Assembly (NCBI GenBank): GCA_009761415.1
Contig: QUOL01000006.1
Coordinates: 868,001-932,000 of the forward strand
Source: Sarcomyxa edulis
Taxonomy: Eukaryota > Basidiomycota > Agaricomycetes > Agaricales > Mycenaceae
Direction: 5' to 3'
DNA length: 64,000 nucleotides
Positions 34,329 to 46,800 of this stretch are shown here, piece by piece; the stretch's first letter is position 1, and each line of letters starts with the position of its first letter. Position numbers and translations under genes: made by a program. The notes under the pieces are model-generated. The model was not told where the DNA came from. It did no database searches and worked only from the letters and a program-made list of their open reading frames with translations.

Positions 34329-36006
34329 GTCGTGTCGGTCAGACGTAAGTGTCGCAAAGTAGCAGAAAGAGATGCAAACGTATACCAATAATTTAGTAAG
34401 TACTGGTGGAGTCGGGAGATAAGGTGAAGCAGAGGGCAGAGGATAAACTGAGGCGACCCCACTCAGGCTGGCCGCTGCTAATCGTGGCAGTGCTGTCCGA
34501 ATCGTGCACATCATGTAAAAGGCCAAATTCTGATAAGCCCTTACAATCGATTATATACCCTGTAAAATCTGCAAGATCTACAAGGCTTACGGGAGAGATT
34601 ATAAACCTCATATAAGGGAACAAAGCGTATATAGATAACTGCCAACCCTATCAGGCTTGTGAGATTCTGTAAGTCTTGTGAGGTTCTGCTGGTCCATTAC
34701 GGGGCTTACCAGCTCTTACCATGAGCAGAATTCTGGGCTTTGTATTGCTCTGGGCTCGAATGGAAGGAGAGGCTTATTCAAACAGAGAAGATGCAATGGA
34801 TACTATTGGGAAACGACTATATTGTTGCCTCTGCACATGAGGTCTTCGCGACGTAAGGAATCGGGTACATAGGCGGTGACAAGAAGGGGAGGGACTGGGG
34901 GGATTGGGAAGTCTGGATATACACAATCTGTAGACATGGATGGAAAGGGAAAGTGTTATGAAGAGACACAAAAAGTGGTCCCCGATACATGGAGGATCGA
35001 CACAAAATATACAATCGACAGACGCGGTACAACGGGTCGAGTCCTCAGGGACTCGTAACATCGTTACCAGCAACACGCTAGACCATATACAAGGAGCCGA
35101 CAAGGCTCGGATAGCACACAAGGAAGACGAGCACAAACTTGGAAGGAGTCGTATGGTGGGCAAGTCAAGTGAGACGGGGAGGGAAAGACCAAGTTGCAAG
35201 ACTTCAACGCCAGCGCACGACTTTGAGGATTGTTTTTCAAGCCCCGACGTATCACCGGATGATGCCGGACGACCGGAACTGACTTGCGTCGAGTGCAGCC
35301 GTGCACATGTACCGACATGCAAGAGTTCTGGAGGATTACAATGCATTTATAAAGAGCTAAAAATGTTTTGCCCACCTTATAATTTGTTAGATTTCTTGGA
35401 GGAGATTATAAGCAGCCACAAGAATTGTGCATCGATTATAACCAATTACAAGCCGTTACAATACTCCGCAAGACTTTCCGCCTACTTATAAACTCCGCCA
35501 TCTCATATCAGCTTTCGGCCGTTTTCACGATGCAACTCACCTCCGCCTCGAAAAAACAAACATGACCTTTTTTGTGGGATGACTATAGTCTTTCTCAAGC
35601 TTCAGGTTCTTTCTCATGTCATTAATATTGTCTCTAGATAGTCACCGGCAACACCTTCGCAATTGTTGACTAGTTCGACACAAAAGCACCACTTGTTTCT
35701 TATATTCTGTAGCCGGTAGCCTTCAAGTTCCAATCAAGTTCCAATACTTAGTAGCCTTCTTCCTCCTACTTGCTCCCAAGCCAAACGAAAGTATCCGAAT
35801 GCCACGGGTCTAAAACGTGGAAAGGTCAGCGCGTCGCGTTGTTCTCAATTTCTTCTTCTTCAACTTCTTCCCAAGCTCTCATCGATCTTATCACAACTCT
35901 ATAGTTATTCTACGCAAATTACCGTTGTACGGAAGCCCCACATCCTCTGTACCTTTGGAGCGATATCAGTTCCTCACTGCAGGCTAAATTGTACGAGTCT
36001 GCGACA
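34329..36006. other. Intergenic stretch between copies B and C, element-like repeats
   Basis: No supported gene. The two ends (34.53-34.72 kb and 35.35-35.50 kb) are AT-rich and share short words. CGATTATA and GAGATTATA occur at both ends, TTACAAG-type words are scattered, and CTTGTGAG(A/G)TTCTG is repeated twice near 34.66 kb. Such subterminal repetition resembles a decayed non-autonomous DNA element, but I could not define terminal inverted repeats or a target-site duplication. Promoters of B and C must also lie here. Confidence 0.35.
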
Positions 36007-37449
36007 ATGACTCGGAACAACTCCCGACGCACTCAGGCTTCGTCGGGTACTATTGTCTTTACTGTCCGGGCATTCGGTGGTCTGTTCATCGCAGCATTCT
36101 TTTTGGCACTGCTGGCTGCCTTTCTCATGACTAGTCCTGATGGGCCCAGCAAATTCCCAACTGCTGGCGACCGCAGCTTCCGCACGTTGTTTTGGAGAAT
36201 CCGGACTTATGTGGAAGCCGTCAACCTAGCGAAACTAACTAGCAGTGCGTCTCCAGACACCCTTACACCATGCAAGGGACCCGTATGTCTAGATGAAGGT
36301 ATTGGGGCCCGTCTCTTCCAAGAAGAAATCCGTCACCTACATAACATCTTGGATTTGGCGGATGGATTTGGAAGGCCGCTTGGCCAAGTTTTCGATGCAG
36401 ATTACACGTATGTATGTCGTCTGTCTAGCATTGGAAAAATACCTTACATTCTCCATGCTTTGGCTGGTGATAGACTCGTTCGGTCCGTGACCTTGTATAC
36501 AGGCGTCATCGCAGACAAATCCCGACACAAATTCCAAATGGATGCCTTGCATTTCTTGCAGCGCATCAGGATGGTTGATAGACTCCTTTTGAGAGCCGGT
36601 TTAAAGATCTTTAGTAATTTTCATTCGATCTTCCCTGGTGTTGGACCTGGGAGCCAGGTGAGTTCAAACCCATCTTGATACATTCCAAAGAATGATTGAA
36701 TGCAAGCCTTCTATCAGTTGATGATTGCCTTCGGTCTTCTAGACGCTACACACTCTTTGCGCAACAGTGAGATAGACCGCAAGGCCTTCCAGAATGATCG
36801 CTGGCGGTACATCCAAGAAGTGGACGACTTCGTTTCCGAAACTGCGAAGAATTTCACCGGAAAGCTTCTAGTGCAATTGGAGGATATACTTCCATCAGTT
36901 CAGGAGGCATCATCGCTCGCAGAGATCGCACGAACTATGGCTACCACACTGCTGCTTCCCGAACTTGACAACGAAAAATCTCGTGTCGCGCAGACCCTCC
37001 GTGATCTCCCGTGGTGGGATCGATTTACGTTATTACATCTTCTCAAGGGATCGCGCACTTCGTATTTCAATGAATATTCCAGGTTGCTTGCTGATAAAGA
37101 ACCCCTCATCCGATCTTATGCGGAGGGTATCCAGATTGTTGCGGATAACTTATTGATGATCACCGACTATGTCATTTGGTATCGCAGCCGTCAGGTGAGT
37201 TATATCACCACCTGGATTAGGGTCTCTGATTTTGAAGTATGTGGTTCCACATAGTCTAAACCGATTGACGCCCGCCATATTCCTCGAACGCTGTCATCGG
37301 ATGATGAACTACACAAGCTCAAGCAGGCAATCGATGATTACCTTGATCTGGCCGAGATGAGACACAAGGGTTACAAAGCCCCTGCCTCAGATCCTCGTCG
37401 ACTGAGTTTTGGAGGTGTTCCTTCTACTTTGCCCGCTCCGAGTCCTTGA
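36007..37449 (+). CDS. Family copy C: single-pass membrane-anchored helical protein
   Basis: Exons 36007-36407, 36474-36657, 36718-37194 and 37255-37449 join in frame to 418 aa, phases 2, 0, 0. Exon 3 is 477 nt, one codon longer than the others (LLLPELDNE against LLLEIDHE). It is the closest relative of copy A; even the third intron and the 3' flank align. N terminus MTRNNSRRTQASSG, one membrane segment (AFGGLFIAAFFLALLAAFL), then TPCKGPVCLDEGIGARLFQE, NILDLADGFGRPLGQVFD, sequon AKNFTGKLL, LRDLPWWDRFTLLHLL, IQIVADNLLMITDYVIWYR and KPIDARHIPRTLSSDDE. The first intron (36408-36473) is 66 nt with no in-frame stop, so retention would add 22 residues. Convergent with copy D. Confidence 0.82.
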
Positions 37450-37769
37450 CCCGCAATCCTTTCGCGTTCTGTCTCTTTCCATTTTTCTGTTTACATCTCT
37501 GTAGCTGTAGTTCCCATATACCTTATCATCCAATCTGACTTTTGGTAATATCATCAGAGAGACTACAAAATGACCTTGTTCCTTCTGTTCTTGACAGAAG
37601 CCCCAGCACACCCGGCCCCAGTGCTGGTAGTTTTGGGCGAGGTTTCGTCTACTTCGAGTTTCCACTGAAGGAAAGGCTTGGAGCAAAAGATTTTAGGTAT
37701 GTTTACAGATACAAATAAGATAAGAAGATGAGGGGTCCAAATTCGAAGAAAAATGAAAAGGATCGGAGA

Positions 37770-39222
37770 CTAGGAAGATGGTAATGTAAAGGGTTTACCC
37801 TCTCGGATTAACCGATGAGGAGCTGTAGTACCAGTCATGCAGTCGTTGTCTCTCGTCTCAGCGAGAATGATATAATCATCAATCGCCTCTCTAAGTTTTC
37901 GTATCTCGTCTTTCGACGAGAGTAATTTAGGGATATGACGAGCATCAATCGGTTTTGACTGTGACCATGCAAAATGAATTATAAGACATGATATCAGGAG
38001 GGATTAGACGTACCTGCCGTATACGATACCAATCTGCGTAATTCTTGAGCAATAACAGGTTGTCCGCTACAATTTGGACCCACTCCGTATACAAGCGGAT
38101 CATGGCTTCCTTATCCTCAAAGAATTTGAGATATTCTCTGAAGTATGAGGTAGGGGATCGTCTGAAAAAATGAGCTAGAGTGAATCGGTCCCACCACGGG
38201 AGATCACGCAGAGTCCTCGTAACGCGAGATTTTTCCATGTCAAGTTCGACTAGAAGCGAGAGGGCCGAGCTCCTAGCCAGCTCGGCCTCAGTCGATGCTT
38301 TATGAGCTTCAGGAAGTGCAGTTCCGAGAGATTCCAGGACTTTGCCTGTGACGTTCTTTATGGTCGCGGCGACAAAGCTATCCACTTCTTGAGTATACTG
38401 CCAAGGGTTATTTTTGAAAGCTTTAATGCCTATGTCATCGGTAAGCAATGTGTGCGTAGAATCCAGAAGTTCTAAAGCAATGAGCAACTGGTAAAAAGAT
38501 CAATTATCAATCTTCTGAGATGAATTTGAAGGTAGTTCAACTCCACTTACCTGGCCCCCTGGACCAACGCCATAGAACTCAGAATGGAAATTTCCAAAGA
38601 TCTCGATACCGGTGAAAAAAAGTGTTCTATCGACTGCTCTATTTCGTCGCAGAAGCTCTATGACATTCTGTTTGAACACCTGACGCGGCATGTCTGGAAT
38701 AGAGCCTTCGTAGGGATTTATAGACCAAGCGAGTCTGATGATGTGCACAGAGCATGCAAGCAAGTGCAAGGTCAGACACATGAGGGTCTGCACTAAACGA
38801 ATTGCTCACTCGGCGTGATGATCAAATACTTCACCAAGCGGCCGTCCGAATCCATCTACTAAATCCAAGATATTTCTGAGATGATAGACTTCCTCCTGGA
38901 GGAGACGTGCTCCGATACCATCATCTAGACAAACGGGACCTTGACAAGGGAGACTACCTGTGGCAGGCGTATCGTACATGACGTGTGTTGTACCCATCGC
39001 GGCTCCCAGATAAGTCATGATTTTCTGCAAGAGAACGTACGACCAAGAATCATCTGGACTCGGAGATTCAGTGCGCGAGTCAGAATCGCCCAGCAGCAAG
39101 ACAGCCGGCAATAAGCATGCTGCAATGAACAGAGCAACCAATATCCAGGCGAAGAAAAAGCTGCGCGACGAAGTAGGACGCGATCGATTGCTGTTGGGCG
39201 AAGTCTGCGAGATGTATTCCAT
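37770..39222 (-). CDS. Family copy D: single-pass membrane-anchored helical protein
   Basis: Exons 38810-39222, 38551-38734, 38014-38487 and 37770-37958 join in frame to 419 aa, with the same exon 2 (184 nt) and exon 3 (474 nt) lengths as copies A, B and F. N terminus MEYISQTSPNSNRSRPTSSR, membrane segment FFFAWILVALFIAACLLPAV, then LPCQGPVCLDDGIGARLLQE, RNILDLVDGFGRPLGEVFD, sequon IKNVTGKVL, LRDLPWWDRFTLAHFF, VQIVADNLLLLKNYADWYR, KPIDARHIPKLLSSKDE and APHRLIREGKPFTLP. Sister to copy B. The stop is 320 bp from that of copy C. Head-to-head with gene E (424 bp between starts), so a shared upstream region is likely. Confidence 0.82.
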
Positions 39223-39646
39223 ATCGTGCCAACGAGAGAGGTGCGAGCGAACGTTGCGTGTGAGGAGTAGATAAAGCCGTCGACGTTAACGCAAAAAGCA
39301 AACTGGAGTCTGGTAAGGAATTAGATGGATGTCGGATTTAGGACAACGCCGAGGGACGGCTACACTCTCAGGCTGTTGTTCTTACGCTTCTTGTTCTTGA
39401 TCATCTTATTCTCTCGTTGTTTTTGCACTTGCAAACCTACTCTTGTTCTTTGCTTGTTCTCCAAATAGCAACCGGTCGAAACTATTGCCACAAGTGCACT
39501 TGTTCTGCTTCAGGCTTCTCGAATCGACAATAGTGTCCGGTTACACTGCAGCTGCCAGTGTCGCACGCCGCAGGAGACTTGCCGCAATTCACGTATATAA
39601 TCTGTCTTCTTCTGAATATGTCTATCAGCTCCTTCTCTGCAAGCTA

Positions 39647-41113
39647 ATGCCCTCGAAATCACCACGTCTTCCTTCAAACACTGGCTCCGAGCTGGTCTTT
39701 CGCACCAAAGTCACGGCTCTGGCGGAACCCTGGAATACAGGGCTTGCAAGCTTTGACACCGAGACTCCAGGCTACCATGCGCCGGGTCTGTTACAATTCA
39801 TGAAGTTTGACTCGGCTCGTACTGATGGATCACTTTTGAGCAGAGAGGCCAAGCCTGCCGGTTCCGCAAATCAATATCACTACTATCACAAATGCTCCGC
39901 CCTCTAGCTCGAATCTCGCACCTGCACGCTCTTGGAGTCTTCGACTTGGTTACAATTTGAAGCTCGTTCTCGTTCTTCTACTCGGCTTCTACGTGCTTCA
40001 GGGTCTTCAAGGATTTCTGCGATTCACCGATACGGTCAGTTCGGCTATCTACACGGCTGGACATGCTATTGTAAGGCCGTTGTCGATGTTCAGCATCACC
40101 GGCATTACTTGCACTACAGTAGGATATGGATGCCCCTTGGAGTCAACAACCGAAATCCAACTCGCCGCAGGACTGGACCCCTACAGACTTGCGAAAGTGG
40201 CTGCGTCTCTAGATCTCAATGCAAATCGTGCCCAAGGTTTAATCGAGCAAGTTGTGACTGTCGCGAGTGGCGCCAGCATTCGTGGCGTCAGACAACGGCA
40301 GGAGGGTCTCAATTGGTTCTCCATGAGACTGCGTTACATGTCTGCACTGAAGAATCGTGAAAGTCTTGGAACCGACACCAAACTAGTATCTGTGGAACTA
40401 GGCTTCCTCGGAGACTCTCTGATTGGACTAGCTGTCGATAGCCAAGATTTCTTGGACTATTTTGTCAATGACGTGAGTATCCGGATGACTACATTTTTCC
40501 GATTCGTGGTTAATTGGGATCCAGTTTCTCTATATGGAAGAAGATCTTCATACTTCCCTGAACAATGGTACTCATCAGGCTCGAGCTCATTTTGAAGAAC
40601 AGCTAGCCGACTTTATACTTCGGTTCACTGATCGCCTTCGGGAATACCGCACAATAGTAGGGAAAGCACTTAACCAGTCTCTATCTGTCGTGAATTCTTT
40701 GGAACGTTTGATGGCTGCTTTGATAAATGAAACAACCCTTGTGAATGCTCAAATCGAGGCGAAGGGCTATCTTTACGCATACCTGAAGTCGTTCACCTTT
40801 CAGGGGCAAAAGGAGGCCTTTGACCTGGAAATGCTCGACTCGACGTTCGACCTAGCTAGGTCTACCTGGCAGGAATTGGGCAAGGTTGATGACGGATTGC
40901 ACAGAATGATCCAGACTGCTCAGACGTTGTCGGTAAGCACATCCACAATGATTGCACGCCCCAATTCCTCAATTTGTGGTTCTATAGAAATTCCCTGATG
41001 GTTATGGACCACTAAATGATCCAGCTAGAATCTTCAGAATGCTAAAATCTACGCTGAGCAATTTGTCGCAGAAACGAATGCTTCTGATGAAGATGTTCGG
41101 AGAGGAATCCTGA
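39647..41113 (+). CDS. Gene E: membrane-anchored helical protein, possible distant family member
   Basis: Exons 39647-39785, 39844-40472, 40525-40932 and 40988-41113 join in frame to 433 aa, phases 1, 0, 0. The N-terminal cytosolic part (about 85 residues) is longer than in the main family. One membrane segment follows (LKLVLVLLLGFYVLQGLQGF), then a cysteine pair ITCTTVGYGCPLES, and long amphipathic helices (RLAKVAASLDLNANRAQGLI; EEQLADFILRFTDRLREYRT; MAALINETTLVNAQIEAKGY). The last short exon opens KFPDGYGPLNDPARIFRML. No sequence family recognised. The plan (anchor, CxxxxGxxC pair, helices, four exons with phase-0 introns 2 and 3, short final exon) parallels copies A-D and F. The first exon was chosen because the second exon's frame has an upstream stop and no Met. 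Confidence 0.7.
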
Positions 41114-41554
41114 GTTTGATCACTTCCTCTTCTCGTCAGTGCTCATGATCGATAGTCTGGTATTCATTTGTATGACATCCTCCATCTATGGCTTGTCCTG
41201 ATCTTTCTCAAAGTTATGCTCTCTCATGTATCTACTCTCATGTATCTACGGTCTTTACTATTGAAGGATGTATTACTATTATGCGACGCTCACTCATAAA
41301 TGCATGCTATGCTGATCGTGACCCTCGATAGACTCTGACAAAGGAGAGGTCGATCGAAGTGTGCTCGTACATGTTGACGATAATTATTGCACCGTCGTGT
41401 ACGCCCACGTACTTGCTGATTCTGCCTCAAAGCTGAGCTGTCTGTTAGATGTACTTCGTCTTGAACATTGCGACGGCTTTCTAACACATTCAAACCGCAC
41501 AATCCATTGGGAAAAAAGGATAAGACATACACAAACGCGGTCTAGGGATATAGA
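41114..41554. other. Intergenic stretch
   Basis: 3' flank of gene E and short DNA leading to the family relic at 41555. No gene seen. Confidence 0.4.
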
Positions 41555-41665
41555 GTTGATAGAGAGCATCAATCGATTTTGACTGACGAAGCGAATGGAA
41601 TGAAGTATCGAACATACCTGCCGCAACGATACCAGTCTGCACTGTCTTTGTGCAAAGGTCAAATC
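41555..41665 (-). pseudogene. Relic of a family copy (exon 3/exon 4 junction)
   Basis: This short stretch aligns, on the minus strand, with the exon 4 start, third intron and exon 3 end of copies B and D. The plus strand shows GAGCATCAATC (codons IDAR in copies B/D), GACTG(TG)ACGAAGC, then ATACCTGCCG (splice donor after ...RQ) and CGATACCAATCTGC/CGATACCAGTCTGC (ADWYR-type codons). Both ends are lost and the intron is shortened, so no protein can be made. It abuts the 3' end of the F-box gene. Confidence 0.7.
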
Positions 41666-41687
41666 GGTCCAAATGCATGTCGTAGAC

Positions 41688-43404
41688 TCAGTTCTGATCG
41701 CTTAATACGGGACTTCTGACGCGTGTTTGCTCCAGTACTTTATCCTCAGCGAGGAAGAAGGTAGGTATCAACACATTCACTTCCTTCCACAGCTCAAATG
41801 GATCCCCAGAACCCCAGATATCAGCCCACGAGGAAACTTGCGTATTGCCAAAAAGGCATGCCAGATAACCTGCAACTTCCACCGGGTTCGTTATTGGGGA
41901 ATCTCCAACTGAGAGTGACGTGAGGCGGCAAGGATATCCTTCGGACGGACGATAAGGTTCGATATCGGGGATCTCGGTACCGTCAAAGAGGATAGAGAGG
42001 GTTGTGAGTTTAGAACAGTGGACGGCGAGGTGGAGGAGTCCGGTTGCAGTGGTGTTGCTTATGCAGTCCCATGGCTCGGAGGGTAGAAGGCACAGTTCCT
42101 CTAGATGAGGCCATGCTATTGCCAAGTCTCGTAGAAACGAGTCGTCAATTTCGTACGAACAGGGCAAGCAGATGGATACTTTGGAGAGGTTTGTGAGTCC
42201 GAGAAGGGAAGTAAGGGCGCCAGATGTGACGACAAAGGGATAAACGTCGTCGCAGACGCACACCCCTCGATGCCACGCTACTGACAGCTGTGACAAGGTG
42301 GTTTGCCCCGTGAATGTCTGTAACACTTCTCCTAGAATATCTGCGGTTGGCAGCCTTTTGAGAAAGATCTCGACCTTCCGCAATTCCTTGGATGAGACAA
42401 ACATCATGAACGACAGGATGGACTCTAGAGAGTCTATCACGATCGAGAGCTCGCGGAGAGTCGGAAATCCCGCAGAGATATGCAGGTCTCCCAAGTCAGG
42501 CTCCCGCAGCCATAACTCATGGAGGGTGGGAATTTGTGAAAGACAAGTGAGGGTCAGATTGGAGACGCGCAATGTCGGAAGGCGCAAGGACTGGATGTAA
42601 GATAATGAAGATAGCATCTTGCAGAGCTCAATTTCGAGGCGATCCATCGGCGCGTCCGAGTCCCACAAGCTGTAATCATCGGAGTCGAAGGGGACACTGT
42701 TCTCGACGACGGCGTCTATCATGATAGTTTGAATGGAAGATGAGGTACGTGCTATTGAAGCGAATAAGCGTGCGACCATGGTTTGATCCCAGTATCCGTC
42801 ATGGACAAATTTGAACTCTACGAGGCTGGGACCAAGGAATATGTGGATATACTGCAACATCTCTGTGCTTGAGCATTCTATGCTTCGAAGATTCGGAAAT
42901 ATGGATAGGACAGGACGGTATAGACTGAGAAATGCGAAACCAGATCTATCAGGACGTGGAAGTCGTATATAGGAATCATCGCTATGCGAGAGTTTCGTGA
43001 TTCGACGAGCGTAGAACAAGACTCGGTCCCAGTCTTCAGGCATTGATGCTCTATAGAAAACCTGGAGAAGGAATCGTCGAAGAACATGAAGAGATAATGA
43101 AAGCATACTGAACAATAGTACGTACATATTCAGAGCCTTGTCTGCGAAATGCGGATGGAAAACACGATAGAAGAGGCATCAAAGAGACCTGCGAGGACCA
43201 TAGAGCATCTAACGATGGTTCAAGAAATGCATGGCAGGTCAACGCAAACGATAGGATGGTTTTTGTATCATGATTCGGACATGCATAATTCCTTTGCCCT
43301 CTCTGTTTGAATTCGTAGACCGGGCGCGGACACGAATTGGGGGTATTGTACGCATGGTTCACGATATCGGCGACAATTTCTTGAATTTGGAGACAATGAT
43401 GCAT
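41688..43404 (-). CDS. F-box/LRR-like protein
   Basis: Two exons (43126-43404 and 41688-43061) join in frame to 550 aa. The N terminus MHHCLQIQEIVADIVNHAYN with TILSFALTCHAFLEPSLDAL WS is the degenerate F-box typical of agaricomycete F-box arrays (IPEIVxxIxxxL...LALTCKAFxxPALDxLW). The rest is a leucine-rich series of hydrophobic helix-strand units (FPNLRSIECSS; LPTLRVSNLTLTCLSQIPTL; FPTLRELSIVIDSLESILSF; WPHLEELCLLP; CSKLTTLSILFDG). In other fungi such proteins are substrate adaptors of SCF ubiquitin ligases, and they are commonly expanded in basidiomycetes. Substrate unknown. A decayed copy lies at 53155-54075. Convergent with gene E. Confidence 0.8.
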
Positions 43405-43832
43405 CCTTCGTCCAGCGACTTGAAGTTAGGCAGCAGGAACTCGAGGAAAAAACGTTTTTACCTCGATGGACGGTCATGGCAAAAGGGTTAAAATCTCTCA
43501 CGCTACAGTAGACGCGTACGTGACCATGGCGTGACCAGGTCGCGTCAAGTTCTTGTCTGTTCTTGTACTGGTTTTTTTTACCTCAGTACTTTATCGTCAG
43601 GAACTTGGTCGCCTTAGTGGTAATCCCGTTATATTTGAAACGCTCTTATCGGTAGATTCTCGAGACTAGCAGGCTCAAGTACATGGATCATCCAACGCTA
43701 GGACCAAGCTCGTCTCGGAGGGAAGTGGGAATACTTATATTAGAATCCAAGACCTGAGATGAGAAACATCGATGAAATGAAACCAGTTTGTCGCTGGGCT
43801 CATGTAATCATCTACTTTATATTCAGTAAATA
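43405..43832. other. Intergenic, F-box promoter / LeuRS 3' flank
   Basis: No gene seen. Contains the upstream region of the F-box gene and the 3' flank of the leucyl-tRNA synthetase gene. Confidence 0.5.
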
Positions 43833-46800
43833 TTATACATTGCGATACTCGAAAGCAGGGCTGCCTGGTTCTGAGCTATCTATGATGTTGTTGGTGAACC
43901 CAGGTTGCCCGTCGTAAGTACGGGCCTCCTCGACCGACATCACTTCGGCATCTACGAGGTTTAGAGACTTTTTGAGATAGGGAAGAATCTCCAGCAAGAC
44001 CTCCTTTTCAGAGAACGGCAGGGTACGACGGAATGCGGTTTCAGCACCGAACTGAGAAATTCGTCTCTGAAAGCAAGCTTTCAGCAAAAGAGAAACCCAA
44101 ACAAGTAGAAGAGTGACGAACCTTGAAAGCCTGGATGAACGGCATGGCGCGCTTGTCCTTGAGCAAACCCTTCTCCGTGAGTAGTGTCCGGACCTTGACA
44201 TCATCTACCTTGTCCGTCTCTTTCGCATATGCCTCCTGCACAATCTGCACGCACGAATCCTGCCATTCTGGGAATGCAGTGGCTACGTAGATGCGAACGC
44301 TCTTGGGTTTCTTGGGGTCGAATGACGCCGTAACGTTCTTCCCACCCTTGGCCTTGCCCATCTTTTTCAGTAGAGTGAGTTCAGCGTCCCGGATAGTCTT
44401 GATCGTCTCGCGCATGTATTCTCCTGCTTCGACGATGCTGTGATCAACGGGTTTCGCTGGAGTGGGCCATAGCGCTAGTTGGATAGATGTCGGGGATTTC
44501 AGGATCGTGGAGTAGATGTGCTCAGCGAAGTGAGGAGCGATGGGGACGACGAGGAGTGCGGCTATACGGATCCAGTAGAGAACGAGGTCGGCGTGCATAC
44601 CGATATCGGATGTGACTTCTCGATACCAATCACGAGACGATTGCAGCTCGTAAAAGCCAAATTTCAGGGCGTCCTTGTAGTTAGTCCTAATAGTGAGAAC
44701 CATTTGAGTTTGAGATGGCATTAGGGGAAGAAAGGCGAAAACTCACGCCTCATAATGGCCTTTCGTGATGTTAATCAAATTGTTAACTTCCTCCTCGAAT
44801 ACACGATCATGATACGTCCGTGGTCCATGACGCAAGTTAGGCTCGTTCTTCACCATTTCCTGATTGAATAGACGTTATGAACACCCACGATGAATACAAC
44901 AGAACAGAATAGAACACACCTCACACCACGCCAAAAGCGTATGCACCCTCAGAATATTCGCATTGGCCGTCTGTTCCTCGAAATTCGCATCTTCCATCCC
45001 ATCTCCCGCATCAGCCAACGACAACCGCGTAGCATCCGCCCCATACTTCTCAAGACACTCTCTCAGAGTCAACGAGTTACCCGTAGACTTGGACATCTTC
45101 TTCCCATTCAACATCAAATGGCCATTCATACGCATACTAAGAGGGAACTTGTCCTCGGGGAAAAGAGCAGCGTGGTTGTACAACGCGAACGTCAAATGGT
45201 TGGCGACGAGGTCTTTGGCGGAGGACCTGATGTCGAAGGGGTAGAAGTATTTGTATTCGTGCTTTAGAGCGTCTACCTTCTCGCGGGGAAGAGGCGCTGG
45301 TGAAGGCCAAGGACCATCGCAGAGCAAGTACTCCCAAACTTCGTCTGTCATTTGATCAGGGGTGATGCCCAATGGCCCAGGCTTACTGCCGTCAATGCTG
45401 TTCTCTTCAGACATGCGTATGCACGTCAGTCATATAGCAGCGCAGTAGACAAAAATCTGGCGTACCATGCAGGAGCTGAGCAACTGTATAGTAGCTCATA
45501 TAGACCGTTGAATCGCTCAACGATTCAACTAGGAAATGAGGGTCCCAGGGCAGTTCAGAGCCCAAACCATACGTACGCGCACATGCCCACTGATTCAACC
45601 ACGCCAGAGTTTTCTCGAACGCATTTCTCGTCTCCTGCGTGTAGAGAGTCATCTTCGCGAGCAGCCTAAGTATCTGGAGATCAGAATATACGCGAAAAAC
45701 AATGGATAAGTTGAGGAAAACGCACCTCTCAGTTTGAGCTCTCCACTCCGCCTCTCCGTAATCCAGATACCACTGATCCATCAAGGCGACCACACACTCA
45801 TCCGCACTTCTCGACATTACGAAACCCTCAGGCTCCGCGTACGCAAAGGCCAACCCCGCATCGATCATCTGCTGCCTTACTTTGGGTTTCGCATCTTGTA
45901 CGCTCTCCCCTTTGAAGTCACCTATCACCATCGTTCCGCTATAGAACCCTTCCTTGTATGCGATCTCCTTCGCTTCCGCAAGCTGTTTTGTGTCCTTCTG
46001 TGATTGGATCTTGAGCTGCTTGACGAGAGCAGGTGCCAAGAGGTCTCCGTACGTTGGAGTGGAGATGACAGGGATGGGGTCAAAAGCCGCCCAGGACGGG
46101 TCGATCTTGTAGAATTCGGCTTTTTTGCGAAGGTCCATAAGTGTCTGATAATCGTCTGGGGAATCCGATGGTACTGATGTCACCACGCCTGTTCCCTATT
46201 GCCATGTTCGATATCGAGATCAGCACAATTCCATCTTGACTCAATAGAACAAGCACGTTACCTTCGTGGCGAGCACATTATCCATGGGCAACACATACAC
46301 CACAGGATTTATACCAAAAGGAGCTTTGACTCTTGTTCCCACAAGTTTAGAACCGTCAATCTCGAGCAACTGCTGCACTTCCCCGCGGGGAGTCGATATA
46401 CCCTGGAAAGCCATGTTACGCGCGGCGCGGTACGTGCAGAGGTATGCTTCTTTGTCGTTTATGGCGAATACGCCGTACTTAATAGCCGTGCCCACGAAAC
46501 AATTCGTCTGGCCGTACCTATATCAAGAATGATTAGCCTCGATACCAGAGAAAAAAAGAAGAGAAACGCACATAGTCTCTGGCCTCAAAGTAGCAGCTAC
46601 TAAAAACACCTCTCTCCCTCCCACCTTCCCTTCAATTTCCTTCCTCGCGGCCTCATTCCATTCTACAACCCCCATCTTGATCCCAGTATATTCCTGTGGG
46701 CCAATACCCTCTCCATCCTGACGATCATGGTCCATACATGGCTGTCCGTCTTTCGGGCTGTATATGGTGTACCTCTCACCGAATTTGATCTTACCTAGCG

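Noticed and set aside
34940..35491. 183-codon plus-strand frame
   Set aside because: Overlaps the element-like repeats and an equally long minus frame; no motif.
39932..40360. 142-codon frame overlapping gene E
   Set aside because: Shadow of exon 2 of gene E in another frame; Arg/Ser-rich with no splice consistency.
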